In this document: piece after piece, positions 32,359-41,318 of the stretch
Layout: each line of letters begins with the position of its first letter
How positions within the stretch are numbered: position 1 is the stretch's first letter
Source of the DNA: Spirochaetota bacterium
Lineage (GTDB): Bacteria; Spirochaetota; UBA4802; UBA5550
Length of the DNA: 59,195 nucleotides
Direction of reading: 5' to 3'
Assembly: GCA_016933025.1 (NCBI GenBank)
Contig: JAFGBT010000051.1
Location: forward strand, 1 to 59,195
Position numbers and translations under genes: made by a program
The notes under the pieces: model-generated
Told to the model about the DNA's origin: nothing
Databases searched by the model: none
Seen by the model: only the letters and a program-made list of their open reading frames with translations

Positions 32359-33546
32359 ATGAAACTAAAGCTAGTTGAAAAAACCAATCCGGAAAACCTT
32401 ACATCCAGGGTCGGGGACGCCATTCCGCCCTCAGGCATACGGGAATTTTTCGATATTGTCTATTCGATGCCTGACTGCATCTCACTCGGCGTTGGGGAGC
32501 CCGACTTCATAACCCCCTGGCGCATATCAGACTCTGGTATCTTCGCCATAAAGGACGGATACACGCACTACACCCCGAACCGTGGTCTGCCGGAACTGCG
32601 CGACCTGATAGCCAGTTACCTGTCCGGTGAGTACGGCGTCACCTGCGATCCCGAAACAGAGCTCGTCGTGACCATGGGTGTGAGCCAGGGCCTTGACCTG
32701 GCCCTCCGGAGCATCCTGAACCCCGGGGACGAGGTGATCATTGTCGAGCCGTGCTACGTCTCCTATACGGCGAATGTGTCCCTGCTCTACGGCACGCCGG
32801 TCATCATCCCCACCTATGCCAGGGACGGGTTCAGGATCGACCTTGATCTGCTGAAGCGGTCGATCACCGAAAAAACCAAGGCCATACTGCTGAACTATCC
32901 GGCCAATCCCACCGGAGCAACCTTTGACAGAGAACTCCTGGAGGAAATTGCGGGGCTGGCGATTCAGCGCAACATCATCGTCATCAGCGATGAGATATAC
33001 TGCTCCCTCGCCTACGAGAAACCGCACTTCTCCATCGCGTCTATCCCGGAGATGAAAAACCGTACCATCTACATGAACGGCTTTTCCAAATCGCATGCCA
33101 TGACCGGATGGCGCCTCGGATTCGTGGTAGCTCCGCAATTCATCATGGACATCATGATGAAAATCCACCAGTACACGGCACTCTGCGCGTCATCAATGGC
33201 TCAGTACGCGGCGATCGAGGCACTCAGAAAAGGCCAGAAAGACGTGCTGGCCATGAAAAACGAGTACTGCAAGCGGCGGAACTATATAGCGGGAAGATTC
33301 AACGAAATCGGTCTGACCTGCCCGGTGCCGGGGGGCGCATTCTATGTATTCCCGGATGTCTCCAGCACCGGCATGTCCGGGAGGGAGTTCGCGCTCGGCC
33401 TCCTCAAAAAGGAGAAGGTGGCCGTGGTCCCCGGCGACGCCTTCGGCGCCTGCGGGGAAAAGCATGTACGCTGCTCCTACGCGACATCCATGGACAACAT
33501 ACGGGAAGCGATGCTGCGGATTGAACGATATGTAAAGCAGCTGTAA
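32359..33546 (+). CDS. Class I/II pyridoxal-phosphate aminotransferase
   Basis: The 395-residue fold-type I enzyme has LGVGEPDFITPW at the N terminus, the Tyr segment in HYTPNRGLPELR, NYPANPTGATF, SDEIYCSLAYE and the PLP lysine in NGFSKSHAMTGWRLGF. The pattern matches aspartate/aromatic or related aminotransferases acting on amino acids and 2-oxo acids. The donor and acceptor cannot be assigned from sequence. It lies in a plus-strand series after nadB, 64 nt behind the GNAT gene. No operon-specific role is indicated. Confidence 0.9.
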   Translation: MKLKLVEKTNPENLTSRVGDAIPPSGIREFFDIVYSMPDCISLGVGEPDFITPWRISDSGIFAIKDGYTHYTPNRGLPELRDLIASYLSGEYGVTCDPETELVVTMGVSQGLDLALRSILNPGDEVIIVEPCYVSYTANVSLLYGTPVIIPTYARDGFRIDLDLLKRSITEKTKAILLNYPANPTGATFDRELLEEIAGLAIQRNIIVISDEIYCSLAYEKPHFSIASIPEMKNRTIYMNGFSKSHAMTGWRLGFVVAPQFIMDIMMKIHQYTALCASSMAQYAAIEALRKGQKDVLAMKNEYCKRRNYIAGRFNEIGLTCPVPGGAFYVFPDVSSTGMSGREFALGLLKKEKVAVVPGDAFGACGEKHVRCSYATSMDNIREAMLRIERYVKQL

Positions 33547-33555
33547 TTACGCCTC

Positions 33556-34056
33556 ATGACATTGCTAATCGACGGCTTCAACCTGATCTACAAGTTCCCG
33601 GACCTCGAGGAAAAGATGCTCCGCGGGCTCCTCGACGAGGCGCGGGCCGGCCTCCTCGACCTTCTTAAAGAATTCAAAAAGATTGAGAAATCGCAGGTGC
33701 GGGTGGTCTTCGACGGGAGGAAAGGCCCATCGCACAGCATCAGATCGGAAACCGTGGGGACGATCGACGTCTACTATTCCATCGACTATTCGGCAGACCA
33801 TCTGATAAAAGAATTCATCAAAAAAGACCCGAACCCGAGGATGACCACGGTGGTGACCTCAGACAAGGACATCCTGTTCTACGTAAACAGGTTCAGGGTC
33901 AGGACCATGACAAGCGAAAAGTTCGCGGAACATGTCACCAGGACCATCGAGGATCATTACAGGGAAAAGGAACCGGAAAAAGACGACAATCCCGCGCTTT
34001 CCGAAGATGATATTTCGTTCTGGGAGCGGCTCTTCAGCAGAAAAAAGAAAGAATAA
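33556..34056 (+). CDS. NYN-domain (YacP-type) putative ribonuclease
   Basis: A 166-residue NYN/PIN-like domain protein. It starts LLIDGFNLIYKFPD (Asp and Asn of the active site), has VVFDGRK and VVTSDKDI (metal-binding Asp), and ends with a charged tail. YacP/Rae1-like proteins in Firmicutes cleave mRNA on the ribosome; here the family role is inferred. It starts 10 nt after the aminotransferase stop and is presumably co-transcribed. It faces the esterase gene tail to tail, 5 nt apart. Confidence 0.85.
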   Translation: MTLLIDGFNLIYKFPDLEEKMLRGLLDEARAGLLDLLKEFKKIEKSQVRVVFDGRKGPSHSIRSETVGTIDVYYSIDYSADHLIKEFIKKDPNPRMTTVVTSDKDILFYVNRFRVRTMTSEKFAEHVTRTIEDHYREKEPEKDDNPALSEDDISFWERLFSRKKKE

Positions 34057-34061
34057 CCCCT

Positions 34062-34955
34062 CTACTTTCCGAGCTCTCGGTCGAAAAATTTCAGCACATC
34101 CGGGACCAGGCTTCCCCAGTACTTCCAGTCGTGCCCCGCGCCCATACTTTTCTCACGATCAACGACGAGCTTATACCCTGCCCCCGTTCCACCCAGCTCA
34201 TTCAGCCGCCCGATAAGGAGTTCCGTCTGCCGCGGAGGAACTACCCCATCAGTGGTGCCGTGACCGAGAAACAGAGGGGTGCGTTTCAGCTTTTTCGCCA
34301 TCGTTATCAGGTTTACCTCTTCTTCCCAGCGATCCCTGAAACGGTCGTATGGGCCGTAGACCGACGTGAGGATCCTGTCGTTTCTCATAGACACGGAATC
34401 GTAATCGCCGGAAAGACCTGCCGCCGCCCCGTACGACTTCACATCCCTGACCGCGAGCAGGACTGCTCCCCGAGCGCCGGTGGATATCCCGAAAATCCCG
34501 GTTCGGCTCCTGTCCTTCGCCAGCCCGAATTCTTTTCTCACGAAGGGCAGAAGCACCCGCGATATGAATTCGCTGCCGGGAATCGGGGCCCAGCGGTTGA
34601 CGGTTTCAGGGAAGTATTTCGATTCATACAGCGTGGTTGTCATGGCCGGGCAGACAACCACGAAATTATAGATATCCGCGTATTTCGCTATCGGCGTCTT
34701 CTCCCAGTCGCCGGGCCGCTGGCGATATCCGTGGAGGACGATCAGGGTACGCGCCTCCCTGTCCGGCCTATACTTTTTCGGGAAATATACCTGAACTATG
34801 CCGTGGTGCCCCGCGCCGGCGGCCTTGTATTCAACCTTGACGTCGCGCAGCCACGCCCCCGGCGTTACCTTCATGCCCGCTCCGCCCCCGGACGCGGGCG
34901 AGGCGCATGAAACGGCAACGAATAACAACACGGTCAGATACTTTGCTCTATTCAA
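34062..34955 (-). CDS. Lipoprotein esterase of the alpha/beta hydrolase fold
   Basis: A 297-residue protein with a lipoprotein signal (LLFVAVSCAS, lipid Cys at 17). The hydrolase core shows LIVLHGY (oxyanion region), the nucleophile elbow GIFGISTGARG (Ser in G-I-S-T-G), Asp in GHGTTDGVVPP and His in GAGHDWKYW. The pattern fits the PHB-depolymerase/feruloyl-esterase/enterobactin-esterase superfamily. It would act outside the cytoplasm on ester bonds of an unknown compound. The start is TTG at 34955; an in-frame stop lies directly upstream. Confidence 0.83.
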   Translation of the reverse strand: MNRAKYLTVLLFVAVSCASPASGGGAGMKVTPGAWLRDVKVEYKAAGAGHHGIVQVYFPKKYRPDREARTLIVLHGYRQRPGDWEKTPIAKYADIYNFVVVCPAMTTTLYESKYFPETVNRWAPIPGSEFISRVLLPFVRKEFGLAKDRSRTGIFGISTGARGAVLLAVRDVKSYGAAAGLSGDYDSVSMRNDRILTSVYGPYDRFRDRWEEEVNLITMAKKLKRTPLFLGHGTTDGVVPPRQTELLIGRLNELGGTGAGYKLVVDREKSMGAGHDWKYWGSLVPDVLKFFDRELGK

Positions 34956-35276
34956 TTATGTAACCCCGACAATCACAATATGAGGAGGCTACCATAGCAG
35001 AAGAGCCCGGTTTTTCAAGAAGTATTTATTCAGCAATGAATCATTCAAACATGCGGGCCGTGATCCGGGATTAATCATGGAATTCACCATGGTCGCCCGG
35101 CAATTCTTTCGGTATGCCGTTCTCTGTCCCGATTTTATTGCGCATGATTCAAACGCCTTTCATATAATTCGCCGCGGCTTTAACTTTCTTGACAGATACT
35201 ATTCGCCGTGCGATGTATCTCTCTATCTGTCTGATACAGTCACACAACCGAAAAAATTTATGTAAGGAAGCTGTAA
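34956..35276. other. Intergenic region before the methionine genes
   Basis: A 321-bp region. A TTGACA box lies at 35189-35194, but no good -10 box follows at 17 nt (GATGTA at 35212-35217 is weak). AAGGAAG lies 6-7 nt before the next ATG. I looked for S-box, SAM-II and cobalamin riboswitch motifs and found none. A 62-codon ORF at 35077-35265 shows no coding features. Confidence 0.4.
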
Positions 35277-37097
35277 ATGCACCCTTTTTTATCAAAGATC
35301 GCTGAGGGCAGGGCCATACTCTTCGACGGCGCCATGGGGACCATGATCTATGAAAAAGGGATTTACATCAACCAGAACTTCGACAATCTAAATCTGGCAC
35401 AACCCCGCATGATCGAGGAAATTCACGCCGAGTATGTCAAGGCCGGATGTGACGTGCTTGAAACCAACACCTTCGGCGCCAACAGGATCGCGCTGGCCAA
35501 GTACGCCCTGGCCGATAAGGTCCGCGAGATCAATATTGCCGGCGTCCGTATTGCGCGTGCCGCCGGCCCCGAGCTCCTGGTGGCCGGTTCAATAGGACCG
35601 CTGTCGACCAATGTCGAGCCTCTCGGGGCCGTGCTCCGCGATGAAGCTGTGGACGCATACCGCGAACAGTCCTCTGCGCTGATTGAAGGAGGGGCCGACC
35701 TTCTTATTCTTGAGACCTTCGACCAGATGGAAATGCTGGTCGCCGCCATAGAGGCCGTACTGAGAGACAAGAAGGTGCCGGTGATTGTTCAACTGGCGTT
35801 CAATGAAGAGGGGCACACCGCCTATGGAACGTCTCTCGAACAGGCGGTCCGTTACCTGAATGAAACCGATGCGGATGTTATCGGCATGAACTGCTCGATC
35901 GGCCCCGCCCCGATGCTCGAGCTCCTGAAAAAAATGGTGCGGCTGACCGATAGACCGCTTTCGGTTCAACCAAACGCCGGGTATCCGCGCAATGTCGGCG
36001 GGCGGAACATGTACATGACGACGCCGGAATACCTCTCCGAGTACGCGGTCCAGTTCCTGAGCAACGGCGCGAGCATCATAGGCGGCTGCTGCGGGACTAC
36101 GCCCCGCCATATACGGGCGATGAAACAGGCCATCAAGTCGAGATATCCGGAAAAGCGCGGCACAGTCGTCGAAGATACCGCCGCGCGCGATACCGTCGAT
36201 GTCGTTCCCATGGAGCAGAGGTCCGCCTTTGCCGCCAAGCTCGCCCGGGGAGAATTTGTCGTCTCAATCGAGATAACTCCGCCCCGCGGCTCCGACGCGT
36301 CCGCGGTCATCGCCTCGGCGAAGCTTCTGAAAGAACAGGGCATCGATGCTGTCAACATTCCCGACGGCCCCCGCGCCTCGGCCCGGCTTGCGCCAATGCC
36401 GCTGGCTATTCTTCTGGAGCGCGAGGCCGGCATCGAGACTGTCCTTCACTACACCTGCCGCGACCGCAATATCATCGGCATGCAGTCCGATTTCCTCGGC
36501 GCCCATGCCGCCGGGCTCCGCAATGTCCTCATTATCACCGGGGATCCGCCCAAGCTCGGAGATTATCCCTACGCCACGGCAGTATTCGACCTCGACTCGA
36601 TCGGTCTGGTCAGGGTGGTGAACGGCCTCAACCACGGCCATGACATTGGACAGCACCCCATCGGAAAACCGACCTCGTTTCTTATCGGCGTGGGCGCCAA
36701 CCCCGGATTCGAAGACCAGGAACGGGAAATTGACAGGCTCTTCCAGAAAAAAGAGGCCGGGGCTGAATTCGTGATAACCCAACCCGTCTTTGATATTAAG
36801 CAATTCGAGGCGTTCATCAGGCGTATCGGCGGTCTCGGGCTTCCGGTGATTGCCGGCCTCTGGCCGCTGGTATCCCACAGGAACGCAGAATTCATGAATA
36901 ACGAAGTGCCCGGCGTCGTTGTGCCGCAGTCCCTTCTCGACCGGATGCGGCGCGCCGGCACCGGCAGTGAAGCGGTTGCCGAAGGCGTGCTGATAGCGCA
37001 GGATCTTCTGAACAAGATGAAGGGCATGATCCAGGGAGTGCAGATATCCGCGCCCTTCGGGCGGGTCCAGTATTCCCTTGATGTTCTGAAGGGATAG
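35277..37097 (+). CDS. Bifunctional homocysteine S-methyltransferase / 5,10-methylenetetrahydrofolate reductase
   Basis: The 606-residue fusion matches the YitJ type of Bacillus (about 612 residues). Residues 1-290 are a homocysteine methyltransferase barrel with zinc Cys in GMNCSIGP (about 205) and GGCCGTTPRHI (about 270-271). Residues 320-606 are a MetF-like methylenetetrahydrofolate reductase starting GEFVVSIEITPPRGSD, with ITGDPPKLGDYPYA and TQPVFDIKQFEAF. The reductase would supply methyl-THF to MetH, encoded 4 nt downstream, and the front half may methylate homocysteine itself. AAGGAAG precedes the ATG. Both zinc sites are intact. Confidence 0.92.
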   Translation: MHPFLSKIAEGRAILFDGAMGTMIYEKGIYINQNFDNLNLAQPRMIEEIHAEYVKAGCDVLETNTFGANRIALAKYALADKVREINIAGVRIARAAGPELLVAGSIGPLSTNVEPLGAVLRDEAVDAYREQSSALIEGGADLLILETFDQMEMLVAAIEAVLRDKKVPVIVQLAFNEEGHTAYGTSLEQAVRYLNETDADVIGMNCSIGPAPMLELLKKMVRLTDRPLSVQPNAGYPRNVGGRNMYMTTPEYLSEYAVQFLSNGASIIGGCCGTTPRHIRAMKQAIKSRYPEKRGTVVEDTAARDTVDVVPMEQRSAFAAKLARGEFVVSIEITPPRGSDASAVIASAKLLKEQGIDAVNIPDGPRASARLAPMPLAILLEREAGIETVLHYTCRDRNIIGMQSDFLGAHAAGLRNVLIITGDPPKLGDYPYATAVFDLDSIGLVRVVNGLNHGHDIGQHPIGKPTSFLIGVGANPGFEDQEREIDRLFQKKEAGAEFVITQPVFDIKQFEAFIRRIGGLGLPVIAGLWPLVSHRNAEFMNNEVPGVVVPQSLLDRMRRAGTGSEAVAEGVLIAQDLLNKMKGMIQGVQISAPFGRVQYSLDVLKG

Positions 37098-37101
37098 CAC
37101 C

Positions 37102-40100
37102 ATGGCGGCATCCCCTATCTTTCTCGATTTTTTAAATGAACGTCCCATTGTTATATTCGACGGGGCCACCGGAACCGAAATTCAAAAGCGAACCCTGTCA
37201 GATAACGATTGGGGCGGACACCCCGGCTGCAACGAGGTCCTGAACCTTCATGCGCCGGACATTATCAGAGACATCCACAGGTCATACCTGGCGGCAGGAG
37301 CGGACGTTATCGAGACCAACACCTTCGGCGCCACCGCCGCCCAGCTTAGCGAATACGGCATGGAAGCCGAAACCAGGGATATTGCCCGCGCCGCCGCCCG
37401 TATTGCCAGGGAAGCGGTGGAAGAGGTCGGAAACCGTCACTGTTTTGTCGCGGGATCTTTCGGTCCCGGCACGAAGCTCCCTTCCCTCGGCCATACCGAT
37501 TTCGACGCACTGTACGAATCCTATCTTCCCGGTGCACGCGGCCTCATTGAGGGCGGCATCGATCTTTTTCTCCTTGAAACCTGCCAGGACCCCCTGCAGA
37601 TAAAGGCGTGTCTCTGCGCCATAAGAGACGCCCTGTCGGAATGCGGCGCGGCTCTTCCGGTGGCCGCAAGCATCACCGTGGAAACGGCGGGGACCCTTCT
37701 GGTCGGCACGGACGTCCAGGCGGCGGCTTCAATAATCGCGGCCATGGCGGTCGACATTATCGGCATCAACTGCGCCACAGGGCCGGACCACATGGCTCCC
37801 CACGTCCGGGAGCTGTGCCGCAGCTTTCCGGGGCCGGTACTGGTCATGCCAAACGCCGGCCTTCCAAAAAACGTAAACGGGGTGCTGGCGTACGACCTTG
37901 ACCCGAAATCCTTCGCGAAGGACATGCTGAGGTTCGCCGAAGAGTTCGGCGCCACCCTCCTCGGCGGCTGCTGCGGGACCACGCCGTCACACATCAGCGC
38001 CCTCAAGCAGGCCCTTTCCGGCATACGTCCGGCGGCGCGGAACCCGACGTCGGTTCCGGGCGTGGCGAGCCTGTATCGCTTCCAGGAACTGCGCCAGGAG
38101 CCGCCTCCGTTTTTCATCGGGGAGAGGGCCAACACCAACGGGAGCAGGGAATTCCGTGAATACCTGCTGGAGGAAAACTGGGACGGCATGGTTGAAATCG
38201 GTAAAAACCAGGTCAGGTCGGGCGCTCATGCCGTGGACCTCTGCGTCGCGTACGCCGGCAGAGACGAGGTCGCCGACCTGTCGAGGCTCGTCCCGCAGTT
38301 CGCCCTGGAGGTGCAACTCCCCCTTGTCATCGATTCCACGAACCCCCGCGCCATCGAAGAGGCCCTCAAACGCTACGGGGGACGGGCCATTATTAATTCC
38401 ATCAACCTCGAGGAGGGTGAAGATCATACGCGCGAAATCTGCCGCCTCGCGCGACGATACGGTGCCGCGGTAATAGCCCTGACCATTGACGAGGAGGGCA
38501 TGGCGAAGACCGCTCAAAAAAAAGTGGACGTGGCCCGGAGGCTTCAACGGACCGCCCGTGCGGAGGGGCTTGCGCCTTCGGACATTATCTTCGATCCCCT
38601 CACCTTTACCCTCGGAAGCGGCGATGAAACGCTCAGGACCGCCGGCATTGAATCGATCCGCGGCATCGAGATGATAAAACGGGAGTTTCCCGGGGCCCTG
38701 ACGATCATGGGCCTCTCCAACATATCATACGGGCTGAATCCCCGGTCCCGACAGGTGCTGAATTCCGTTTTTCTATACCGTGCGATCCAGGCGGGCCTCG
38801 ACCTGGCAATCGTCAACGTGTCCCAGATCCTTCCCGTAAGCCGCGTCGGCGAAGCCGATCTTCAAAAAGCGATGGACCTGATCGACAACGCCGGGTCCGA
38901 ACATCCGCTCCTCGATTTCATCAAGCACTTTGAAACGCGTCCCGGGACCGGAGAACCAGGGCCGGCACAGCCGAAAGAATCCCTCACTCCCGCAGAGCGG
39001 CTCCGGAAGCTGCTGATCGACGGCTCGCGGACCGGCATCGAGGAGCCCCTGTCGCTGCTTCTGGAAAACACCGATCCATCCGACATCATCAATGACATCT
39101 TGGTCCCCGCAATGAAGGAGGTGGGAGTACTCTTCGGAAGCGGCAAGATGCAGCTCCCCTTCGTGCTCCAGTCCGCCGAGGTAATGAAGCATTCCGTCGA
39201 TTACCTGACCCCCTTCATGGATAAAGTCGAGTCCGTCAAACCGCAGAGCATCGTCCTGGCGACGGTAAAGGGAGACGTCCACGACATCGGCAAAAACCTG
39301 GCAGACATCATACTCTCCAATAACGGGATCCGCGTCCACAACCTCGGCATACGCGTCGACATCGAGGAGATCGTCCGCACAGCGCGGGAGGTCTCGGCGG
39401 ACGCCATAGGCATGAGCGGGCTTCTGGTGAAATCGACGCAGGTCATGAAGGAGAACCTGGAGTTCATGAAAGAGAACGGCCTGGATATTCCGGTGCTTCT
39501 GGGGGGCGCTGCGCTCACCCGCGGTTATGTCGTGGAAACCTGCGGCTCAGTGTTGCAGTCGCCGGTCGTCTACTGCGAAGACGCCTTCAGCGGGCTTAAG
39601 GCCATGAACCTTCTGAAAGAGGGGAGGCTTGCGGAGTTTGCCGCAGCCGAAAAAACCCGTTATTATTCCGGAAGGGCCCGGGTAAAACCCGTTACCCCGG
39701 AGAACGTTGAAGCGGTGCAACCGGCGCCGGACATCCCCGCTCCCCCCTTCCGGGGAAGCAGGATTGCCGAGTCCATTTCTCCCGCTTCGCTCTTCGGCCA
39801 CCTGGATGAGAGGACGCTTTTCAGGGCGCGATGGGGATTCCGCCGCGGCTCTCTTTCCTCCGGAGAGTTTGACTCCCTGATACAACGAGAGGCAGTGCCG
39901 GCCCTTACGGACATGAAGAAGCGTCTGCTGCGCGAGGCGGTCCTGTCGCCCCAGGTTGTGTACGGATACTGGCCCTGCGTATCCAGGGACGAATCACTAC
40001 TGATACTCGACCCGTCGGACAGCGCGACGATTGTCGGAACCTTCCATTTCCCCCGCCAGAAAAGGCCGCCCCGCAGGTCCCTTGCCGATTATTTCCTTAA

Positions 40101-40494
40101 AGAAGGGAGCGAAACCATCGACCTTATCGCACTCCAGGCCGTCACGCTCGGCCCCGGCCTTGAGCTCATAGTCAACAGCCTGTATGAACGGGGAGAATAC
40201 CGCGATTACCTGTTCTATCATGGGCTGGGGGTCGAGCTTGCGGAGGCCCTTGCGGAACAATGGCACGGAGTAATCCGGGAAGAGATGGGCATGGGCGCGG
40301 CAAAGCGCGGCCTCCGCTATTCCTTCGGCTACCCTCCCTGCCCGGACCTGGACGACAACAGGGCCCTTCTCGGCCTCCTCGGTGCCGATCGTATCGGCAT
40401 CAGCCTCGTTGAAAACGGCGTGATGGTGCCCGAACTCTCAACCAGCGCATTCATCATCCATCACCCCCAGGCGCGCTATTTTACGATTGACTGA
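37102..40494 (+). CDS. metH: Cobalamin-dependent methionine synthase
   Basis: Transfers methyl from methyl-THF via cobalamin to homocysteine. The 1130-residue protein has all four modules: a homocysteine-binding barrel (about 1-315, zinc Cys in GINCATG and GGCCGTTPSHI); a pterin-binding barrel (about 330-600); B12 cap and Rossmann domains (about 640-870, cobalt-ligating His727 in DVHDIGKN); and a reactivation domain (about 900-1130, RYSFGYPPCPD for S-adenosylmethionine). It is slightly shorter than E. coli MetH (1227). It follows the YitJ-like gene by 4 nt, so the two form an operon. A hairpin spans its stop codon. Confidence 0.96.
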   Translation: MAASPIFLDFLNERPIVIFDGATGTEIQKRTLSDNDWGGHPGCNEVLNLHAPDIIRDIHRSYLAAGADVIETNTFGATAAQLSEYGMEAETRDIARAAARIAREAVEEVGNRHCFVAGSFGPGTKLPSLGHTDFDALYESYLPGARGLIEGGIDLFLLETCQDPLQIKACLCAIRDALSECGAALPVAASITVETAGTLLVGTDVQAAASIIAAMAVDIIGINCATGPDHMAPHVRELCRSFPGPVLVMPNAGLPKNVNGVLAYDLDPKSFAKDMLRFAEEFGATLLGGCCGTTPSHISALKQALSGIRPAARNPTSVPGVASLYRFQELRQEPPPFFIGERANTNGSREFREYLLEENWDGMVEIGKNQVRSGAHAVDLCVAYAGRDEVADLSRLVPQFALEVQLPLVIDSTNPRAIEEALKRYGGRAIINSINLEEGEDHTREICRLARRYGAAVIALTIDEEGMAKTAQKKVDVARRLQRTARAEGLAPSDIIFDPLTFTLGSGDETLRTAGIESIRGIEMIKREFPGALTIMGLSNISYGLNPRSRQVLNSVFLYRAIQAGLDLAIVNVSQILPVSRVGEADLQKAMDLIDNAGSEHPLLDFIKHFETRPGTGEPGPAQPKESLTPAERLRKLLIDGSRTGIEEPLSLLLENTDPSDIINDILVPAMKEVGVLFGSGKMQLPFVLQSAEVMKHSVDYLTPFMDKVESVKPQSIVLATVKGDVHDIGKNLADIILSNNGIRVHNLGIRVDIEEIVRTAREVSADAIGMSGLLVKSTQVMKENLEFMKENGLDIPVLLGGAALTRGYVVETCGSVLQSPVVYCEDAFSGLKAMNLLKEGRLAEFAAAEKTRYYSGRARVKPVTPENVEAVQPAPDIPAPPFRGSRIAESISPASLFGHLDERTLFRARWGFRRGSLSSGEFDSLIQREAVPALTDMKKRLLREAVLSPQVVYGYWPCVSRDESLLILDPSDSATIVGTFHFPRQKRPPRRSLADYFLKEGSETIDLIALQAVTLGPGLELIVNSLYERGEYRDYLFYHGLGVELAEALAEQWHGVIREEMGMGAAKRGLRYSFGYPPCPDLDDNRALLGLLGADRIGISLVENGVMVPELSTSAFIIHHPQARYFTID

Positions 40495-40507
40495 CCCTGC
40501 CGGGTCA
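40492..40507. terminator. Hairpin shared by the metH and radC stop codons
   Basis: TGACCC (40492-40497) pairs with GGGTCA (40502-40507) around a 4-nt loop. It includes the stop codons of both convergent genes. There is no T-run on either side, so it may act as a weak bidirectional stop only. Confidence 0.4.
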
Positions 40508-41191
40508 GATATACCCCCCTTCCTTGAAGCTGTAATACGAGAGGTTGGTGATAATAACATGGTCAAGGACCGGGATGCCGACGATTTTCCCCGCTTCCAC
40601 CAGCCGCCGCGTTGTATTCACGTCCTCAGAAGAGGGAGAGAGCTCGCCCGTCGGATGATTGTGCGCGATGATTATGGCCGCTCCTCCTTCGCGAATCGCG
40701 TCACGGAACACCTCGCGCGGATGCACGATCGCCTCAGATATCGTTCCGGCTGAGACCATGGCGTTCTTCAATACTGTGTTCTTGTTGTTCAGTATGATGA
40801 CACGAAATTCCTCGCGCTTGAGGCAGGCCATGTGCGGCAGGAGGAGTTCCCATACCGACTTCGGGGAATCGATCTGCCTCACCTCGGCCGGTTTCGTGAT
40901 AACCCGCCTTCCCAGCTCGAAGGCGGCGTGGATCCTGACCGACTTGACGAGCCCGACTCCACGGCTTTTCGCAATTTCACGTATCCCCGCGTCTGATAGC
41001 CCGCTTAGCCCGCCGAACCGCTTGAGCATGCCTACCGCGAGTTCGGTAACATCCTGTCCTCTCGTGCCGGAGCCCACCATGATCGCGAGCAGCTCCTGGT
41101 CCGAAAGCCGCCGCACATCTTCGCCTCCCAGGCATTTCTGAACCGGCATGAGATACCCGGACTCGCCTGTTCGATCTTTCAATCCGTTCAT
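40505..41191 (-). CDS. radC: RadC-family JAB/MPN domain protein
   Basis: A 228-residue protein with an N-terminal helix-hairpin-helix region (about 15-80) and a C-terminal JAB domain. The metal motif H-x-H-x7-S-x2-D is complete in AHNHPTGELSPSSED, with the upstream Glu in the HPREVF region. RadC-like proteins were once linked to DNA repair, but their real role is not established. The gene is monocistronic, with AGAGGGG before the ATG. It is convergent with metH. Confidence 0.92.
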   Translation of the reverse strand: MNGLKDRTGESGYLMPVQKCLGGEDVRRLSDQELLAIMVGSGTRGQDVTELAVGMLKRFGGLSGLSDAGIREIAKSRGVGLVKSVRIHAAFELGRRVITKPAEVRQIDSPKSVWELLLPHMACLKREEFRVIILNNKNTVLKNAMVSAGTISEAIVHPREVFRDAIREGGAAIIIAHNHPTGELSPSSEDVNTTRRLVEAGKIVGIPVLDHVIITNLSYYSFKEGGYI

Positions 41192-41318
41192 CCCCTCTGT
41201 CCTATTGAAGATATACGTTCGGGAGTGCGAAAAATAAAAAAATATGTTTGAAATAATTACGATAATGGAGGCTTATTTCTATCTTGTACGGAGAAAACCA
41301 AACGCGGGACGCCAAACC

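Noticed and set aside
35023..35276. A SAM or cobalamin riboswitch before the methionine genes.
   Set aside because: I could not find the conserved core motifs of S-box, SAM-II or cobalamin classes; a covariance-model search would be decisive.
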